Positions 53,596-63,013 are shown, counted from the stretch's first letter. The stretch: 64,000 nucleotides of DNA from Superficieibacter sp. HKU1 (GCF_029319185.1 NZ_CP119754.1:3100001-3164000), one strand, 5' to 3'. Made by a program: numbers and translations. The notes: generated by a model not told the origin, from the sequence alone.

Positions 53596-54510
53596 TCAGG
53601 CCTCGATTTCCTGATCCGGTACCGGAGGTACCACCACCTCTTCGCGTGGCGCATCCGGATCCGGTGCCGGAAGATTCATCAGCTTCGCCAGGATGCTGGC
53701 CAGCTTCAGGCGCATCTCCGGACGGCGGACAATCATATCGATGGCCCCTTTTTCGATCAGGAATTCACTGCGCTGGAAGCCCGGCGGCAGTTTTTCACGC
53801 ACAGTCTGCTCGATAACACGAGGACCGGCAAAACCGATCAGCGCTTTTGGCTCAGCGATGTTCAGGTCGCCCAGCATGGCGAAGCTGGCGGAAACGCCAC
53901 CCATGGTCGGGTCGGTCAGCACCGAAATATACGGCAGACCGCGCTCCTGCATTTTTGCCAGCGCCGCAGAGGTTTTCGCCATCTGCATCAATGACATCAG
54001 CGCTTCCTGCATACGTGCGCCGCCTGAAGCGGAGAAGCAGATCAGCGGGCAGTTGTCTTCCAGCGCCTGTTCAACCGCACGCACGAAACGTGCGCCGACG
54101 ACGGACCCCATTGATCCCCCCATAAAGGCGAACTCAAAGGCCACTGCGACGACCGGCATGTCATAGAGCGTGCCTTTCATCACCACCAGCGCGTCTTTCT
54201 CGCCCGTCTCTTTCTGCGCACTTGCCAGACGATCTTTGTACTTTTTGGAATCTCTGAACTTCAGTACGTCCTTAGGCTCAAGCTCGCTTCCTAGCTCGAC
54301 CAGCGATCCTTCATCCAGCAGGCTATGCAGGCGATTACGCGCCGACATACGCATGTGATGATCACACTTGGGACATACTTCAAGATTGCGCTCCAGCTCG
54401 GCCCGATAAAGAACCTGACCACAGCTATCGCATTTCGTCCACACCCCTTCAGGGATACTGGCCTTACGGGTGGGAGTGATGTTGCTTTTAATTCGTTCAA
54501 TCCAGCTCAT
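53596..54510 (-). CDS. accD: Acetyl-CoA carboxylase carboxyltransferase subunit beta
   Basis: AccD is the zinc-containing beta subunit of acetyl-CoA carboxyltransferase, in the first step of fatty acid synthesis. The 304-residue protein has the zinc-ribbon cysteines C27, C30, C46 and C49 (CDSCGQVLYRAELERNLEVC). The crotonase-like domain follows, with ASGGARMQEALMSLMQMAKTSAAL. It is the expected neighbour of folC. Confidence 0.97.
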   Translation of the reverse strand: MSWIERIKSNITPTRKASIPEGVWTKCDSCGQVLYRAELERNLEVCPKCDHHMRMSARNRLHSLLDEGSLVELGSELEPKDVLKFRDSKKYKDRLASAQKETGEKDALVVMKGTLYDMPVVAVAFEFAFMGGSMGSVVGARFVRAVEQALEDNCPLICFSASGGARMQEALMSLMQMAKTSAALAKMQERGLPYISVLTDPTMGGVSASFAMLGDLNIAEPKALIGFAGPRVIEQTVREKLPPGFQRSEFLIEKGAIDMIVRRPEMRLKLASILAKLMNLPAPDPDAPREEVVVPPVPDQEIEA

Positions 54511-54655
54511 TGATAACCTTTCTGCCTGAACCTGGTCGATGCCAGTTTTGTCAGCCGGGATGGATTTTCACTCCCGTCTGACCATGAATGTTGCACATTA
54601 AAACATAACGGTTCGCAAGTTGGGATAAAAAAGTGGTCGAACCGCCGTTACCCCG

Positions 54656-55315
54656 TCATTTTCTCAGCTTTGACGCTGCCCGTTTGTGGCGGATGATTTC
54701 AATCACGCCAGGTAAAACCGACAGCACAATGATTGCTACAATCAATAGCTTAAGGTTTTCCTGTACCACAGGGAGATCGCCAAACAGGTAGCCTGCATAA
54801 GTAAAGAGCAGCACCCACAGCAACGCGCCTGCCACGTTCCAGGCGGCAAAATGACGATACGACATCTTCCCCATTCCCGCCACAAAAGGCGCAAAGGTTC
54901 TGACGATGGGCACAAAACGCGCAAGAACGATCGTCTTCCCACCGTGCTTATCATAAAACGCGTGGGTTTTATCCAGATAGCTGCGGCGGAAAATTTTCGA
55001 GTTCGGGTTACTAAACAGTTTATCGCCAAATACGCGTCCAATCGTGTAGTTCACCGCATCGCCCAGTACCGCCGCGACGATCATCAGCGTCACCATCAGG
55101 TGCACGTTCAGATCGTTGGTGGGCAGCGCGGAAAGCGCCCCGGCCACGAACAGTAACGAATCGCCCGGCAGAAACGGCGTCACGACCAGACCCGTTTCGC
55201 AAAACAGGATCAAAAACAGGATAGCGTAAACCCAGACGCCATACTCCGCGACCAGTTCCGCCAGATGCACATCAATATGCAGAATAAAATCAATCAGGAA
55301 ATAAATCAGATCCAT
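54656..55315 (-). CDS. dedA: DedA family inner-membrane protein
   Basis: DedA is a 219-residue polytopic membrane protein of the VTT/SNARE-associated family. The signature FLPGDSLLFVAGAL is near residue 50, and the ARFVPIVRTFAPFVAGMGKM motif with its essential arginines is near 130. Family members have been linked to lipid carrier recycling and membrane potential; the specific role of DedA is not fixed. The ATG at 55315 (MDLIYFLIDFILHID) matches the E. coli start. Confidence 0.94.
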   Translation of the reverse strand: MDLIYFLIDFILHIDVHLAELVAEYGVWVYAILFLILFCETGLVVTPFLPGDSLLFVAGALSALPTNDLNVHLMVTLMIVAAVLGDAVNYTIGRVFGDKLFSNPNSKIFRRSYLDKTHAFYDKHGGKTIVLARFVPIVRTFAPFVAGMGKMSYRHFAAWNVAGALLWVLLFTYAGYLFGDLPVVQENLKLLIVAIIVLSVLPGVIEIIRHKRAASKLRK

Positions 55316-55342
55316 GAGGTTATATGCCTTTATACAATCCAC

Positions 55343-56155
55343 TCAGTCCGCTAAAAACAGCGGGCCCATCGGCATGACCGGAAGCCCGAAATGGTCAGGA
55401 TAATCTACCGCCACCAGATACAGCCCTTCCGCTTTTGCCGTTGCTGCCGCCAGATTCCGGTCCTTTGCAGCAAGCAGTTCTGCTATCCAGCTCTCTGGCC
55501 GGTTGTTCGCGCCCACTTCCATCAGACTGCCGACAATATTCCTTACCATATGATGAACAAAGGCATTCGCTTTGATATCAACCACCACGTAAGCGCCGTA
55601 ACGCTCGACGTTAATGTGCATGACGTTACGCCACGGGGTGCGCGACTGACAATGCACCGCCCGGAACGACGTAAAATCATTCTCACCTAACAGCGACTGG
55701 GCGGCACGATGCATCCGTGCGGCGTCCAGCGGCAGGTAGTAATGGGTCACGCCCTGGCCTAACACTGCCGGACGTAAACGCTGATTGTAGATGACGTAGC
55801 GGTAACGGCGCGCCGTGGCGCAAAAACGCGCATGAAAGTCATCCGCCACATGTTTCACCCAGCGCACGGCAATGTCACCAGGTAAATTCGCATTTACGCC
55901 CAGCGTCCAGGCAGCATCCTGACGCACGGCGCGCGTTTCAAAATGCACGACCTGGCCGGTACTGTGAACGCCTGCGTCGGTACGCCCGGCGCAGAAAACG
56001 TTAATCGGCTCGTCGGCGACTTTTGAGAGCGCTTTCTCCAGCTTTTCCTGCACGCTGCGCACTTCATTCTGCCGCTGCCAGCCGTAATATTTACTGCCGT
56101 CGTACTCAATGCCGAGCGCAATTTTCATGAGCGGCTGCTGTAACACTTCCGCCAT
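55343..56155 (-). CDS. truA: tRNA pseudouridine(38-40) synthase
   Basis: TruA makes pseudouridine at positions 38-40 in the tRNA anticodon arm. The 270-residue protein has the catalytic aspartate in CAGRTDAGVHSTGQVVHF near residue 60 and the conserved FVHHMVRNIVGSLMEVG near 210. The first ten residues (MAEVLQQPLM) differ from E. coli. It is 2 nt after usg and 27 nt before dedA, so it lies within the pdxB-usg-truA-dedA cluster. Confidence 0.96.
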   Translation of the reverse strand: MAEVLQQPLMKIALGIEYDGSKYYGWQRQNEVRSVQEKLEKALSKVADEPINVFCAGRTDAGVHSTGQVVHFETRAVRQDAAWTLGVNANLPGDIAVRWVKHVADDFHARFCATARRYRYVIYNQRLRPAVLGQGVTHYYLPLDAARMHRAAQSLLGENDFTSFRAVHCQSRTPWRNVMHINVERYGAYVVVDIKANAFVHHMVRNIVGSLMEVGANNRPESWIAELLAAKDRNLAAATAKAEGLYLVAVDYPDHFGLPVMPMGPLFLAD

Positions 56156-56157
56156 AA

Positions 56158-57168
56158 TTACAGGTACTCCTGCACCAGTTTCTCGGCGATTTTGACCGCC
56201 ATCAGCGCGCCGCCAAAGCGGACGTTATCGGCAACGGACCAGAACTGGACCTGTTCCGGCATCCCGTAATCGTTGCGCACGCAGCCAACTGACAGGTGCG
56301 CGCTGCCGGAAGCGTCGCCGACCTGGGTGGGGAAATCATTTTCTTCAGACAGCACAATGTCTTCACCACGCGCAAACGCATCACGCGCTTCTTCCGCAGC
56401 CAGCGGACGCATCGCCTCGAAGCTGACCATCTGCGCGTGGCCGTAAAATACCGGCGTACGCACGCAGCTGGCGGAAATCATCAGCCCCTCGTCCTGCAAA
56501 ATTTTGCGCGTCTGATCGACAATGACGCGCTCTTCGCGCACGGTGCCTTCGCGATCGGCCACGAACGGCAGCAGGTTAAACGCCAGCTGGCGCCCAAAAA
56601 AATCGTCTTCATCAATTGGGATACCGTTAAGCAATTTCGCACTCTGTCCCGCCAGCGCATCCACTGCTTTTTTGCCCTGTGCGGAGGCAGAGAGCAGGCT
56701 GGTAACGCTGATACGTGACAGTCCGCCGTCGTCAATCAGCGGCTTCAGGGCGATCAGCAGCTGGCTGGTCTGGCTGTCGGGAACCGCAATGATATTGCGA
56801 TTACGGTAGTCGGCCAGTACGAACGGATTTACCTCCGGTACCACCAGCGGAACGTCTGGCTCAAGGGCAAACAGGCCGCTGGTGTCGATAACCAGACACC
56901 CTGCATTGGCAGCATCTTCAGCGTAAGTCGCCGCCGCTTCAGCGCCCGCCACAAAGAAGGCCAGCTGGACCTGCGTCCAGTCAAAGTCAGCGGCATCTTC
57001 TACACGCACGGTTTTACCTGCATAGCGCAGGGAATCTCCGGCACTGTCACCGCGTGCAAGGGCGTACAGTTCGCCTGTCGGAAATTCACGCTCGGCAAGC
57101 GTTTCAAGCAAAGCTTCGCCTACGGTGCCCGTAGCGCCCAGCACGGCAATATTCCAGCCTTCAGACAT
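56158..57168 (-). CDS. usg: USG-1 protein, semialdehyde-dehydrogenase-like
   Basis: Usg resembles aspartate-semialdehyde dehydrogenase but is probably not that enzyme. The NADP-binding motif VLGATGTVGEALLETL is at residues 9-24. The position of the ASADH catalytic cysteine (in PNC) reads PDS, with Ser132 (AVPDSQTSQLL), so the usual thioester chemistry is not possible. The ATG at 57168 (MSEGWNIAVLG) gives 336 residues, the E. coli size, with GGAG 9 nt upstream. Its function is unknown. Confidence 0.94.
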   Translation of the reverse strand: MSEGWNIAVLGATGTVGEALLETLAEREFPTGELYALARGDSAGDSLRYAGKTVRVEDAADFDWTQVQLAFFVAGAEAAATYAEDAANAGCLVIDTSGLFALEPDVPLVVPEVNPFVLADYRNRNIIAVPDSQTSQLLIALKPLIDDGGLSRISVTSLLSASAQGKKAVDALAGQSAKLLNGIPIDEDDFFGRQLAFNLLPFVADREGTVREERVIVDQTRKILQDEGLMISASCVRTPVFYGHAQMVSFEAMRPLAAEEARDAFARGEDIVLSEENDFPTQVGDASGSAHLSVGCVRNDYGMPEQVQFWSVADNVRFGGALMAVKIAEKLVQEYL

Positions 57169-57189
57169 GATGATTGACTCCAGAAATAG

Positions 57190-57221
57190 CAATGCTCCCC
57201 GCCCCATCAGGCAGGGAGCAT
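57190..57221 (-). terminator. Hairpin between pdxB and usg
   Basis: Arms ATGCTCCC/GGGAGCAT with inner GCC/GGC pairing lie in the 63-nt gap after pdxB. There is no clear T-run; it could reduce read-through into usg-truA. Confidence 0.5.
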
Positions 57222-57231
57222 AAAAACAGGA

Positions 57232-58368
57232 TTAACGAATGGGGTGATGAACGGCGTTAAAACCGAGCTCATGCAGCAGCGTTGCCGCCTCAGCGTCGTC
57301 ACACTGCACATATAATGAAGACCACTCGCGGCGCTCAAGATAATTTTTACGCAGCTTGTCGAACTCACCCGGCACGCCTGCCACTTTTCGCAGCGGCGCA
57401 TCGTCGCGGCGCACATCATACACTAAATGCACCAGCCTTTTTAGCGTGGCTTGATCGACCGGTCCCTGCAAGGTGATGCGGCCAAATTCCGGTGCGGGCA
57501 ACAAGGTTGCCAGCGCGACCTGCTGGCGTTGGCCGATAAACTCGCTAAACGCCTCGAAGACCTGAGTGGTGCCGCGCGCTTTGCCTTCCAGCGTGTAACC
57601 GGCAATGTGCGGCGTACCGATATCGACCCGTTCCAGCAGGTCAGTCAACAGATCCGGCTCCGGTTCCCAGACGTCCAGCACCACGCTCAGCGCCTGGCCC
57701 GCCTGCAAACAGGCTAACAGCGCGGCGTTATCCACAACCGGTCCGCGACAGGCATTAATCAGAATGGTGCCGGGTTTCAGGCGGCGGAGAAGCGCATCGT
57801 CTGCCATGTGCAGCGTTTTGTACGGGCCGTCTTTATACAGCGGCGTATGGAAGGTCAGCACGTCAGCTTCCTGCACCAGCTCGTCCAGCGAGCGGAAATC
57901 GCCGTCGTCACCCCGATCGGCCCGCGGCGGATCGCAAAGCAGCGTGCGTATGCCGAGCGCCTCAAGACGCTCAGCCAGACGCCGTCCGACGTTACCGACG
58001 CCCACAATCCCTACCGTGCGATCGGTCAGGCTAAAGCTATCGCGTTCTGCCAGCATCAGCAGCGAGGAAAAGACATACTCGACGACGGCAATGGCATTAC
58101 AGCCCGGCGCGGCGGAAAAACCAATCCCCGCCTGCGTCAGCCACGCTTCGTCAACATGATCGGTGCCTGCCGTGGCGGTGCCGACAAATTTAATGCCCTG
58201 TCCCGCCAGCAGCGCTTCATTCACTTTCGTGACCGAACGTACCATCAGCGCGTCTGCACCCGCCAGCGCCGCCAGCGGGATCGGACGTCCCGGAACCGCT
58301 GTTACCTCGCCCAGACGGCTGAACAGTTCACGCGCGTAGGGCATATTTTCATCAACGAGGATTTTCAC
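57232..58368 (-). CDS. pdxB: Erythronate-4-phosphate dehydrogenase
   Basis: PdxB oxidises 4-phosphoerythronate in pyridoxal phosphate synthesis. The 378-residue protein is a D-2-hydroxyacid dehydrogenase: NAD-binding GIVGVGNVGRRLAERLE near residue 120, catalytic Arg in INACRGPVVD near 208, Glu in DVWEPEPD near 237 and the His in GTPHIAGYTLEGKARG near 254. A C-terminal dimerisation domain follows. It is divergent from flk. Confidence 0.97.
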   Translation of the reverse strand: MKILVDENMPYARELFSRLGEVTAVPGRPIPLAALAGADALMVRSVTKVNEALLAGQGIKFVGTATAGTDHVDEAWLTQAGIGFSAAPGCNAIAVVEYVFSSLLMLAERDSFSLTDRTVGIVGVGNVGRRLAERLEALGIRTLLCDPPRADRGDDGDFRSLDELVQEADVLTFHTPLYKDGPYKTLHMADDALLRRLKPGTILINACRGPVVDNAALLACLQAGQALSVVLDVWEPEPDLLTDLLERVDIGTPHIAGYTLEGKARGTTQVFEAFSEFIGQRQQVALATLLPAPEFGRITLQGPVDQATLKRLVHLVYDVRRDDAPLRKVAGVPGEFDKLRKNYLERREWSSLYVQCDDAEAATLLHELGFNAVHHPIR

Positions 58369-58475
58369 GATAAAGTACCTGTCTGAAACGAGAGATCATC
58401 AGGCAAGTGTGCCATAATCCCGCCGCCAGGCATACTCGCAAACCTGGTTGAGTATGATGACATTAAGGATCCCGA

Positions 58476-59480
58476 ATGACGCAACCCATCTCAGGTATGC
58501 CCGCTCGCCCTCCGGGTGATGGACCTGCCACATCTTCAGTCGCCGGAGAGCAGCCGCTTTCCACCCAGCAGCGTACCGTGCTGGAGCGTTTAATTACGCG
58601 CCTTGTCGCGCTGACTCGCCAACAAAGCGCTGAAGTCTGGGCCGGGATAAAACACGATCTTGGTCTGAAAAATGAGATGCCGCTGCTGTCGCGTCATTTT
58701 CCTGCTGCCGAGCAAAACCTTACGCAGCGGCTGGATGCGGCTCAGCAGAGCCACAGCAACCGCCAGACGCTGGCGCAGCTTACCGAGCTTTTGAATCTGG
58801 GCAATAACCGCCAGGCGGTGAGCGATTTTATCCGCCAGCAATACGGGCAAACCGCGCTCAGCCAGCTTTCGCCTGAGCAGCTTAAGGGCGTGCTCAGGCT
58901 GCTCCAGAATAACGAGTTATCCATTCCGCAGCCGCAGCAACGGCCGGGGACCGATCGTCCCCTGCTGCCCGCTGAACATAATACGCTCAATCAACTGGTG
59001 ACGAAGCTGGCGGCGGCCACCGGTGAATCCGGCAAGCTGATCTGGCAGTCGATGCTGGAACTTTCCGGGGTGAAAACCGGGGAGCTGATCCCGGCCAAAC
59101 AGTTTACCCATCTGGTGACCTGGCTACAGGCGCGGCAGACGTTAAGCACGCAGCCTGCGCCGACGCTGCATACGCTCCAGGCGGCGCTAAAACAGCCGCT
59201 GGAACCGCAGGAATGGGATCAGCTTCAGGATCACGCCCGGCAACAGTGGCAGGTGACTCCGCAGTCGGTGCTGACCACGGCGCAGGTGCAGGATTTGTTG
59301 AATCAGGTCTTTTTACGCCGGGCAGAACGTCCGCAGAATGCTCCGGAAATTGGCGACATTCAGCCGATCCATCGTCCGTTTGCGCCGCTATATGACACCG
59401 TCAAAGCGCTGTCGGCACGTCCCGGCCTGATGTTGATTGCGCTGCTCGTGGCTTTCGCTGTGCTGTGGCTGGTGCTGTAA
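58476..59480 (+). CDS. flk: Flagella biosynthesis regulator Flk
   Basis: Flk is a tail-anchored membrane protein that couples flagellar assembly state to FlgM secretion in Salmonella. The 334-residue protein is Gln-rich, with a C-terminal hydrophobic anchor (about 314-333, LMLIALLVAFAVLWLVL) and few recognised domains. It is divergent from pdxB, as in E. coli. Confidence 0.93.
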   Translation: MTQPISGMPARPPGDGPATSSVAGEQPLSTQQRTVLERLITRLVALTRQQSAEVWAGIKHDLGLKNEMPLLSRHFPAAEQNLTQRLDAAQQSHSNRQTLAQLTELLNLGNNRQAVSDFIRQQYGQTALSQLSPEQLKGVLRLLQNNELSIPQPQQRPGTDRPLLPAEHNTLNQLVTKLAAATGESGKLIWQSMLELSGVKTGELIPAKQFTHLVTWLQARQTLSTQPAPTLHTLQAALKQPLEPQEWDQLQDHARQQWQVTPQSVLTTAQVQDLLNQVFLRRAERPQNAPEIGDIQPIHRPFAPLYDTVKALSARPGLMLIALLVAFAVLWLVL

Positions 59481-59486
59481 AGGCTT

Positions 59487-59513
59487 GCCCCTGCGCCAGA
59501 GCGGCTCAGGGGC
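59487..59513. terminator. Convergent hairpin flk/EIIC
   Basis: Arms GCCCCTG/CAGGGGC with a 13-nt loop lie between the convergent flk and EIIC stops. There is no strong T-run on either side. Confidence 0.55.
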
Positions 59514-59520
59514 GTGATGC

Positions 59521-60843
59521 TTACTCAGTCGGTTGCGATACATTGACCTTATTTGCCGCGATCACAAACGGCAGATAGATAAGCGTCGCCGCGGCGAGAC
59601 ACAGAAGGCCCACCACTAACGCCATCCAGTTTCCCCCCGTACCAAAAAAGGCAATCAGCGGACCGGGCGTGGTCCACGGCACGGCATACGCGATAGGCGG
59701 AATGATACCGGTACTAATGAAGATATACCCAATCAGCGAGCTGACCATCGGCACCAGGATAAAAGGGATAAGGAATATCGGGTTCAGAACGATGGGCAGT
59801 CCAAACATCACCGGCTCGTTAATGTTAAACAGCCCCGGTACAAATGACATCTTCGCCAGATCGCGATAATCAGAACGACGTGAGGCGATAAAAACCGCCA
59901 GCAGCAGTCCCAGCGTCATGCCGGAGCCGCCGTAATTGGCAAAGGCATCGTTTATACCCGTCCAGGTAATCGGGTAAGGTGCGCCCCAGGTATCACCGTG
60001 CTGCGCCGCCCACGACAGGTTTTCCAGATTGGCTTCGGAAAAAATCGATTCACGGATCGCCGCGATGGTATTCGGTCCGTGAATGCCGAGGAACCACAGC
60101 AGATTAGACACCACGCCGAGAATAAGCACCGCAAAGATATTGGTCCCCATATTTTTCAGCGGAGCCTGAATCAGCTTGTAGATCAGGTCATTCAGCCCTT
60201 CCGGCGACAGCATTAACAACAGGTAATTGAGGATCGAGAAAAGCATCATCACCACGATGATGGGGATCAGCACTTTAAAGGAGCGTGCCACCGCAGGGGG
60301 AACCGCGTCAGGCATGGTAATGGTAATTTTGGGGTTTTTCGCTAAGCGGCAGAAAAGCTCACTGGACAGTATCGCCACGATCACCGCGACAAACAGCCCC
60401 TGCGGACCGAGATATTTGGTGGTCATATACGCCTGACCGCCGATCTCCTGATACGGCGTGTATACCACGAAGAAAGCGCCAATGGCCGTCAATCCGCAGA
60501 GCAGATCGTCTTCGTGAAAGCTTTTTGCCATATTCCGGCCTACCAGGAAAGCAATCAGGATCGACATAATATTGACCGAACCATTCATTACCGGCGTAAA
60601 AATAGCCTGTGCCTTTTCAAGGTTGGGAAATACCGCGTTCAGATGGAGCAGTGTTGCGACAAAACCATCCGGCGATAAGATAGCAAAATTGATTAATACA
60701 ATGATGGAGCTGGCCATCACAATCGGAAACGATAAAATAAACGCATCACGAATTGCAGAGACATGCCGCTGCGAATTCAGTTTAATCGCCACCGGGACCA
60801 GGATTTTCTCCATCCCTCGTTCAAACGAGCGCATAAACGACAT
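59521..60843 (-). CDS. Orphan PTS lactose/cellobiose-type EIIC
   Basis: This 440-residue membrane protein of the PTS_EIIC (CelB-like) family has about ten hydrophobic segments and the family signature WFLGIHGPNTIAAI near residue 255 and PGLFNINEPVMFGLPIVLNP near 340. No EIIA, EIIB, hydrolase or regulator gene lies beside it, so it would need partner proteins encoded elsewhere. It sits between flk and yfcJ, which are neighbours in K-12, so it is an insertion. Confidence 0.9.
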   Translation of the reverse strand: MSFMRSFERGMEKILVPVAIKLNSQRHVSAIRDAFILSFPIVMASSIIVLINFAILSPDGFVATLLHLNAVFPNLEKAQAIFTPVMNGSVNIMSILIAFLVGRNMAKSFHEDDLLCGLTAIGAFFVVYTPYQEIGGQAYMTTKYLGPQGLFVAVIVAILSSELFCRLAKNPKITITMPDAVPPAVARSFKVLIPIIVVMMLFSILNYLLLMLSPEGLNDLIYKLIQAPLKNMGTNIFAVLILGVVSNLLWFLGIHGPNTIAAIRESIFSEANLENLSWAAQHGDTWGAPYPITWTGINDAFANYGGSGMTLGLLLAVFIASRRSDYRDLAKMSFVPGLFNINEPVMFGLPIVLNPIFLIPFILVPMVSSLIGYIFISTGIIPPIAYAVPWTTPGPLIAFFGTGGNWMALVVGLLCLAAATLIYLPFVIAANKVNVSQPTE

Positions 60844-61182
60844 AATGACTCCTTGCTTTACAAAAACTTATCTCCTTCAGGTAGCCATACTTTATTGAAC
60901 GTTAAGATTTTCTTTTGTTATTTCGATCACATTTAGTGACTGAACCCGGCGTAATACAAATCCCGCCTACACAATAATATATTTAAAACAAAAGAAATGA
61001 ATACCTCATATTAACAGCATGAATAATTACAATGGCATTAATGTGCAATATTCGCTTAAAAATAAGCGTTCAGCGAATAGTATTAATTAACCTTATCCGG
61101 GAAGCATTAATTATTAAGCAGCATCATTAGATGACAGGCAGGAGTCGCTGCTCCTCTGACAGAAGCAGCGACAAGTTTTGAT
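60844..61182. promoter_or_regulatory. Region upstream of the orphan EIIC and downstream of yfcJ
   Basis: This 339-nt AT-rich region has no gene. Just after the yfcJ stop, arms GTCGCTGCT/AGCAGCGAC (61144-61172) form a terminator-like hairpin without a T-run. A second nested inverted repeat, TATTCGCT/AGCGAATA (61049-61079) with inner CGCTTA/TAAGCG, could be a regulator site for the EIIC promoter. Confidence 0.4.
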
Positions 61183-62361
61183 TTACGCTTTACGAAACGA
61201 AACCAGAGTGACAATAATCCCAACGACCGCGGAAACCGCGCCAGCCAGGAAAACAGACGGGTAGCCGTACGACGTCGCCAGGACTCCCGCCAGCGGACCG
61301 GTAACGCCCATTGCGATATCCTGGAAGGCCGCGTAGCCTCCCAGTGCCGTGCCCCGTACCTGCGGCGGTACACGCTTCACCACTTCTACTCCCAGCGCCG
61401 GGAAAATGAGCGAACATCCGGCGCCTGTCAGCGCTGCGCCAGCCATCGCTACCCAGGAGACGGGTGCCAGCCACAGTAGCGCCAGCCCGGCAGTCTCAAC
61501 CAGCAGTGAGAAAATAGCCACTCTGACGCCACCAAGACGATCGGGCATCCAGCCAAACAGGATCCGCACCAGCACGAAAGCGCCGCCGAAGGCGGTGAGC
61601 GTAAAGCCGGCCATTGCCCAGCCGTTACTGGCGAAATAAAGGGAAATAAATGTGCTGATAACGGCAAAGCCAACGCCCTGCAGCGCCAGTCCTACCCCTG
61701 GCTGCCAGATAAGCCCGACCACGCTCCATAATGAAGGACGCTCCCCGCCGTGCGCGGGCACCTTGCGTACCGTGCCGTTAAACGCCCAGGCGAGTACCGG
61801 CAGCAGCATGGTGACAATCGCCAGTACGGCGAAGCCATAGCGATCGTGAATAAACAGCCCCAGCGGCGCACCGGCAGCCAGTGCGCCAAAAATGGCCATC
61901 CCATTCCAGGACATCACCTTGCCCGAGCGCGCAGGCCCTACCAGCCCCATGCCCCAGGTCAGGGTGCCGGTCAGAAGCTGGCTTTCACCAAAACCGAGGA
62001 TCAGGCGGCCAACGATGAGCAGGCCAAATTTTGCCATTGGATCAACCGGCAACAGCGCTGCCAGCAGCCAGGCACCCCCTGCTAACGCGCAGGCAAACAT
62101 ACCCTGCATCACCGAGCGTTTGGCGCCGAACTGATCGGCCAGGCGCCCGGCATAGCCACGGGTTAACACGGTGGCAAGAAACTGAATACCCACGGCCAGA
62201 CCCACCAGGGTATTGCCATAGCCCAGTTCCTGATGCACGAACAGCGGAATGACCGGCAGCGGGAGGCCAACCGTCATATAAGTCAGAAAAACAGCAAACG
62301 CGATGCGAAAAAGCGAAGCGCTTCCTGACGAGGTAGCGATCTGAGGTGTTGCAGATGACAT
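61183..62361 (-). CDS. yfcJ: MFS transporter YfcJ
   Basis: YfcJ is a 392-residue major facilitator protein with 12 hydrophobic segments, the E. coli length. The MFS loop motif RGYAGRLADQFGAKRSVMQG is near residue 69, and GRLILGFGESQLLTG lies near 115. The substrate is unestablished; an arabinose-efflux-like family assignment is common. In K-12 fabB lies upstream of yfcJ, but here an accessory block begins instead. Confidence 0.93.
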   Translation of the reverse strand: MSSATPQIATSSGSASLFRIAFAVFLTYMTVGLPLPVIPLFVHQELGYGNTLVGLAVGIQFLATVLTRGYAGRLADQFGAKRSVMQGMFACALAGGAWLLAALLPVDPMAKFGLLIVGRLILGFGESQLLTGTLTWGMGLVGPARSGKVMSWNGMAIFGALAAGAPLGLFIHDRYGFAVLAIVTMLLPVLAWAFNGTVRKVPAHGGERPSLWSVVGLIWQPGVGLALQGVGFAVISTFISLYFASNGWAMAGFTLTAFGGAFVLVRILFGWMPDRLGGVRVAIFSLLVETAGLALLWLAPVSWVAMAGAALTGAGCSLIFPALGVEVVKRVPPQVRGTALGGYAAFQDIAMGVTGPLAGVLATSYGYPSVFLAGAVSAVVGIIVTLVSFRKA

Positions 62362-62514
62362 GCATTACTCCTAAATGCGAAGTAAGGCGGGAAGAAGCCA
62401 CGCCCCCTTCACCCAAATAAACAGGATTAAGGTGCGTTGGTTAACGTTAAACGCTTACGCATTATCGCGTTGATAATGTTGGGGCGGAATTTTGCCTGCC
62501 GGAACCGTAGATTG

Positions 62515-62886
62515 TCAACACTCGCGGCCGTCATTGCTTATCACTGCGGGCAAAAGCGCTCTAATCCCCTCAGAATTAAACAGCGTAATAGCGCGCTGTT
62601 TCTGTTCCGCTGTCAGCTGTCTGAAAATAGAGCGCCACGTCTCTTCAAGCGGTAAGGCTCCCTCTTCCTCAACCCGACCGTAAACCGGTTCATCAAGCAG
62701 CCAGGGGCGGACATACAGGGGAAACAGGGAAATATGGTACTCCCAGGCTTTTGAACCTTTACGCTTGCGTATAAAGTCTGGTTTATCCTTCGCCAGCTGA
62801 TTAAGCCTTTCACGCACCGAAGGCGCTGTTTTAGGATAACCAGGCAACGCCAGACATTCTTTCACCGTAAACCACTCTTTTGCCAT
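62515..62886 (-). CDS. Mu repressor-like DNA-binding protein
   Basis: From the ATG at 62886 (MAKEWFTVKECLALPGYPKTAPSVRERLNQLAKDKPDF) the product has 123 residues. The N-terminal winged-helix block, ending RKRKGSKAWEYHISLFPLYVRP, matches the Mu DNA-binding domain shared by Mu repressor c and transposase A. The remaining C-terminal part is short, so the protein is repressor-sized, not a transposase. It is divergent from a Ner-like gene 210 nt away, exactly as c and ner are arranged in phage Mu. A longer frame up to 62979 is less likely, as it lacks this domain. Confidence 0.85.
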   Translation of the reverse strand: MAKEWFTVKECLALPGYPKTAPSVRERLNQLAKDKPDFIRKRKGSKAWEYHISLFPLYVRPWLLDEPVYGRVEEEGALPLEETWRSIFRQLTAEQKQRAITLFNSEGIRALLPAVISNDGREC

Positions 62887-62909
62887 CAGCTCGCTTTCCT
62901 TTCCCTGAT

Positions 62910-62921
62910 TAAAGAATGTTT
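62910..62921 (+). promoter_or_regulatory. Inverted repeat arm, candidate operator (left)
   Basis: TAAAGAATGTTT here is the exact reverse complement of AAACATTCTTTA at 63002-63013. The two arms lie about 80 nt apart in the space between the divergent regulators and are candidate operator sites. Confidence 0.5.
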
Positions 62922-63001
62922 TAACTTTTGCGTCACAATATATAGTCGATGGGCTTGTATTAGCCGTTTTCGTCGACAATTCGTTTTAATAAAAAAGAAA
63001 G

Positions 63002-63013
63002 AAACATTCTTTA
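63002..63013 (-). promoter_or_regulatory. Inverted repeat arm, candidate operator (right)
   Basis: AAACATTCTTTA is the exact reverse complement of the arm at 62910-62921. It sits in a purine/pyrimidine-skewed stretch (AAGAAAG...CTTTCTTTT) of the divergent control region. Confidence 0.5.

Noticed and set aside
52257..53654. FolC start 43 codons further upstream
   Set aside because: The extension has no similarity to the family and crosses the folC-accD spacer; the 422-residue form matches E. coli exactly.
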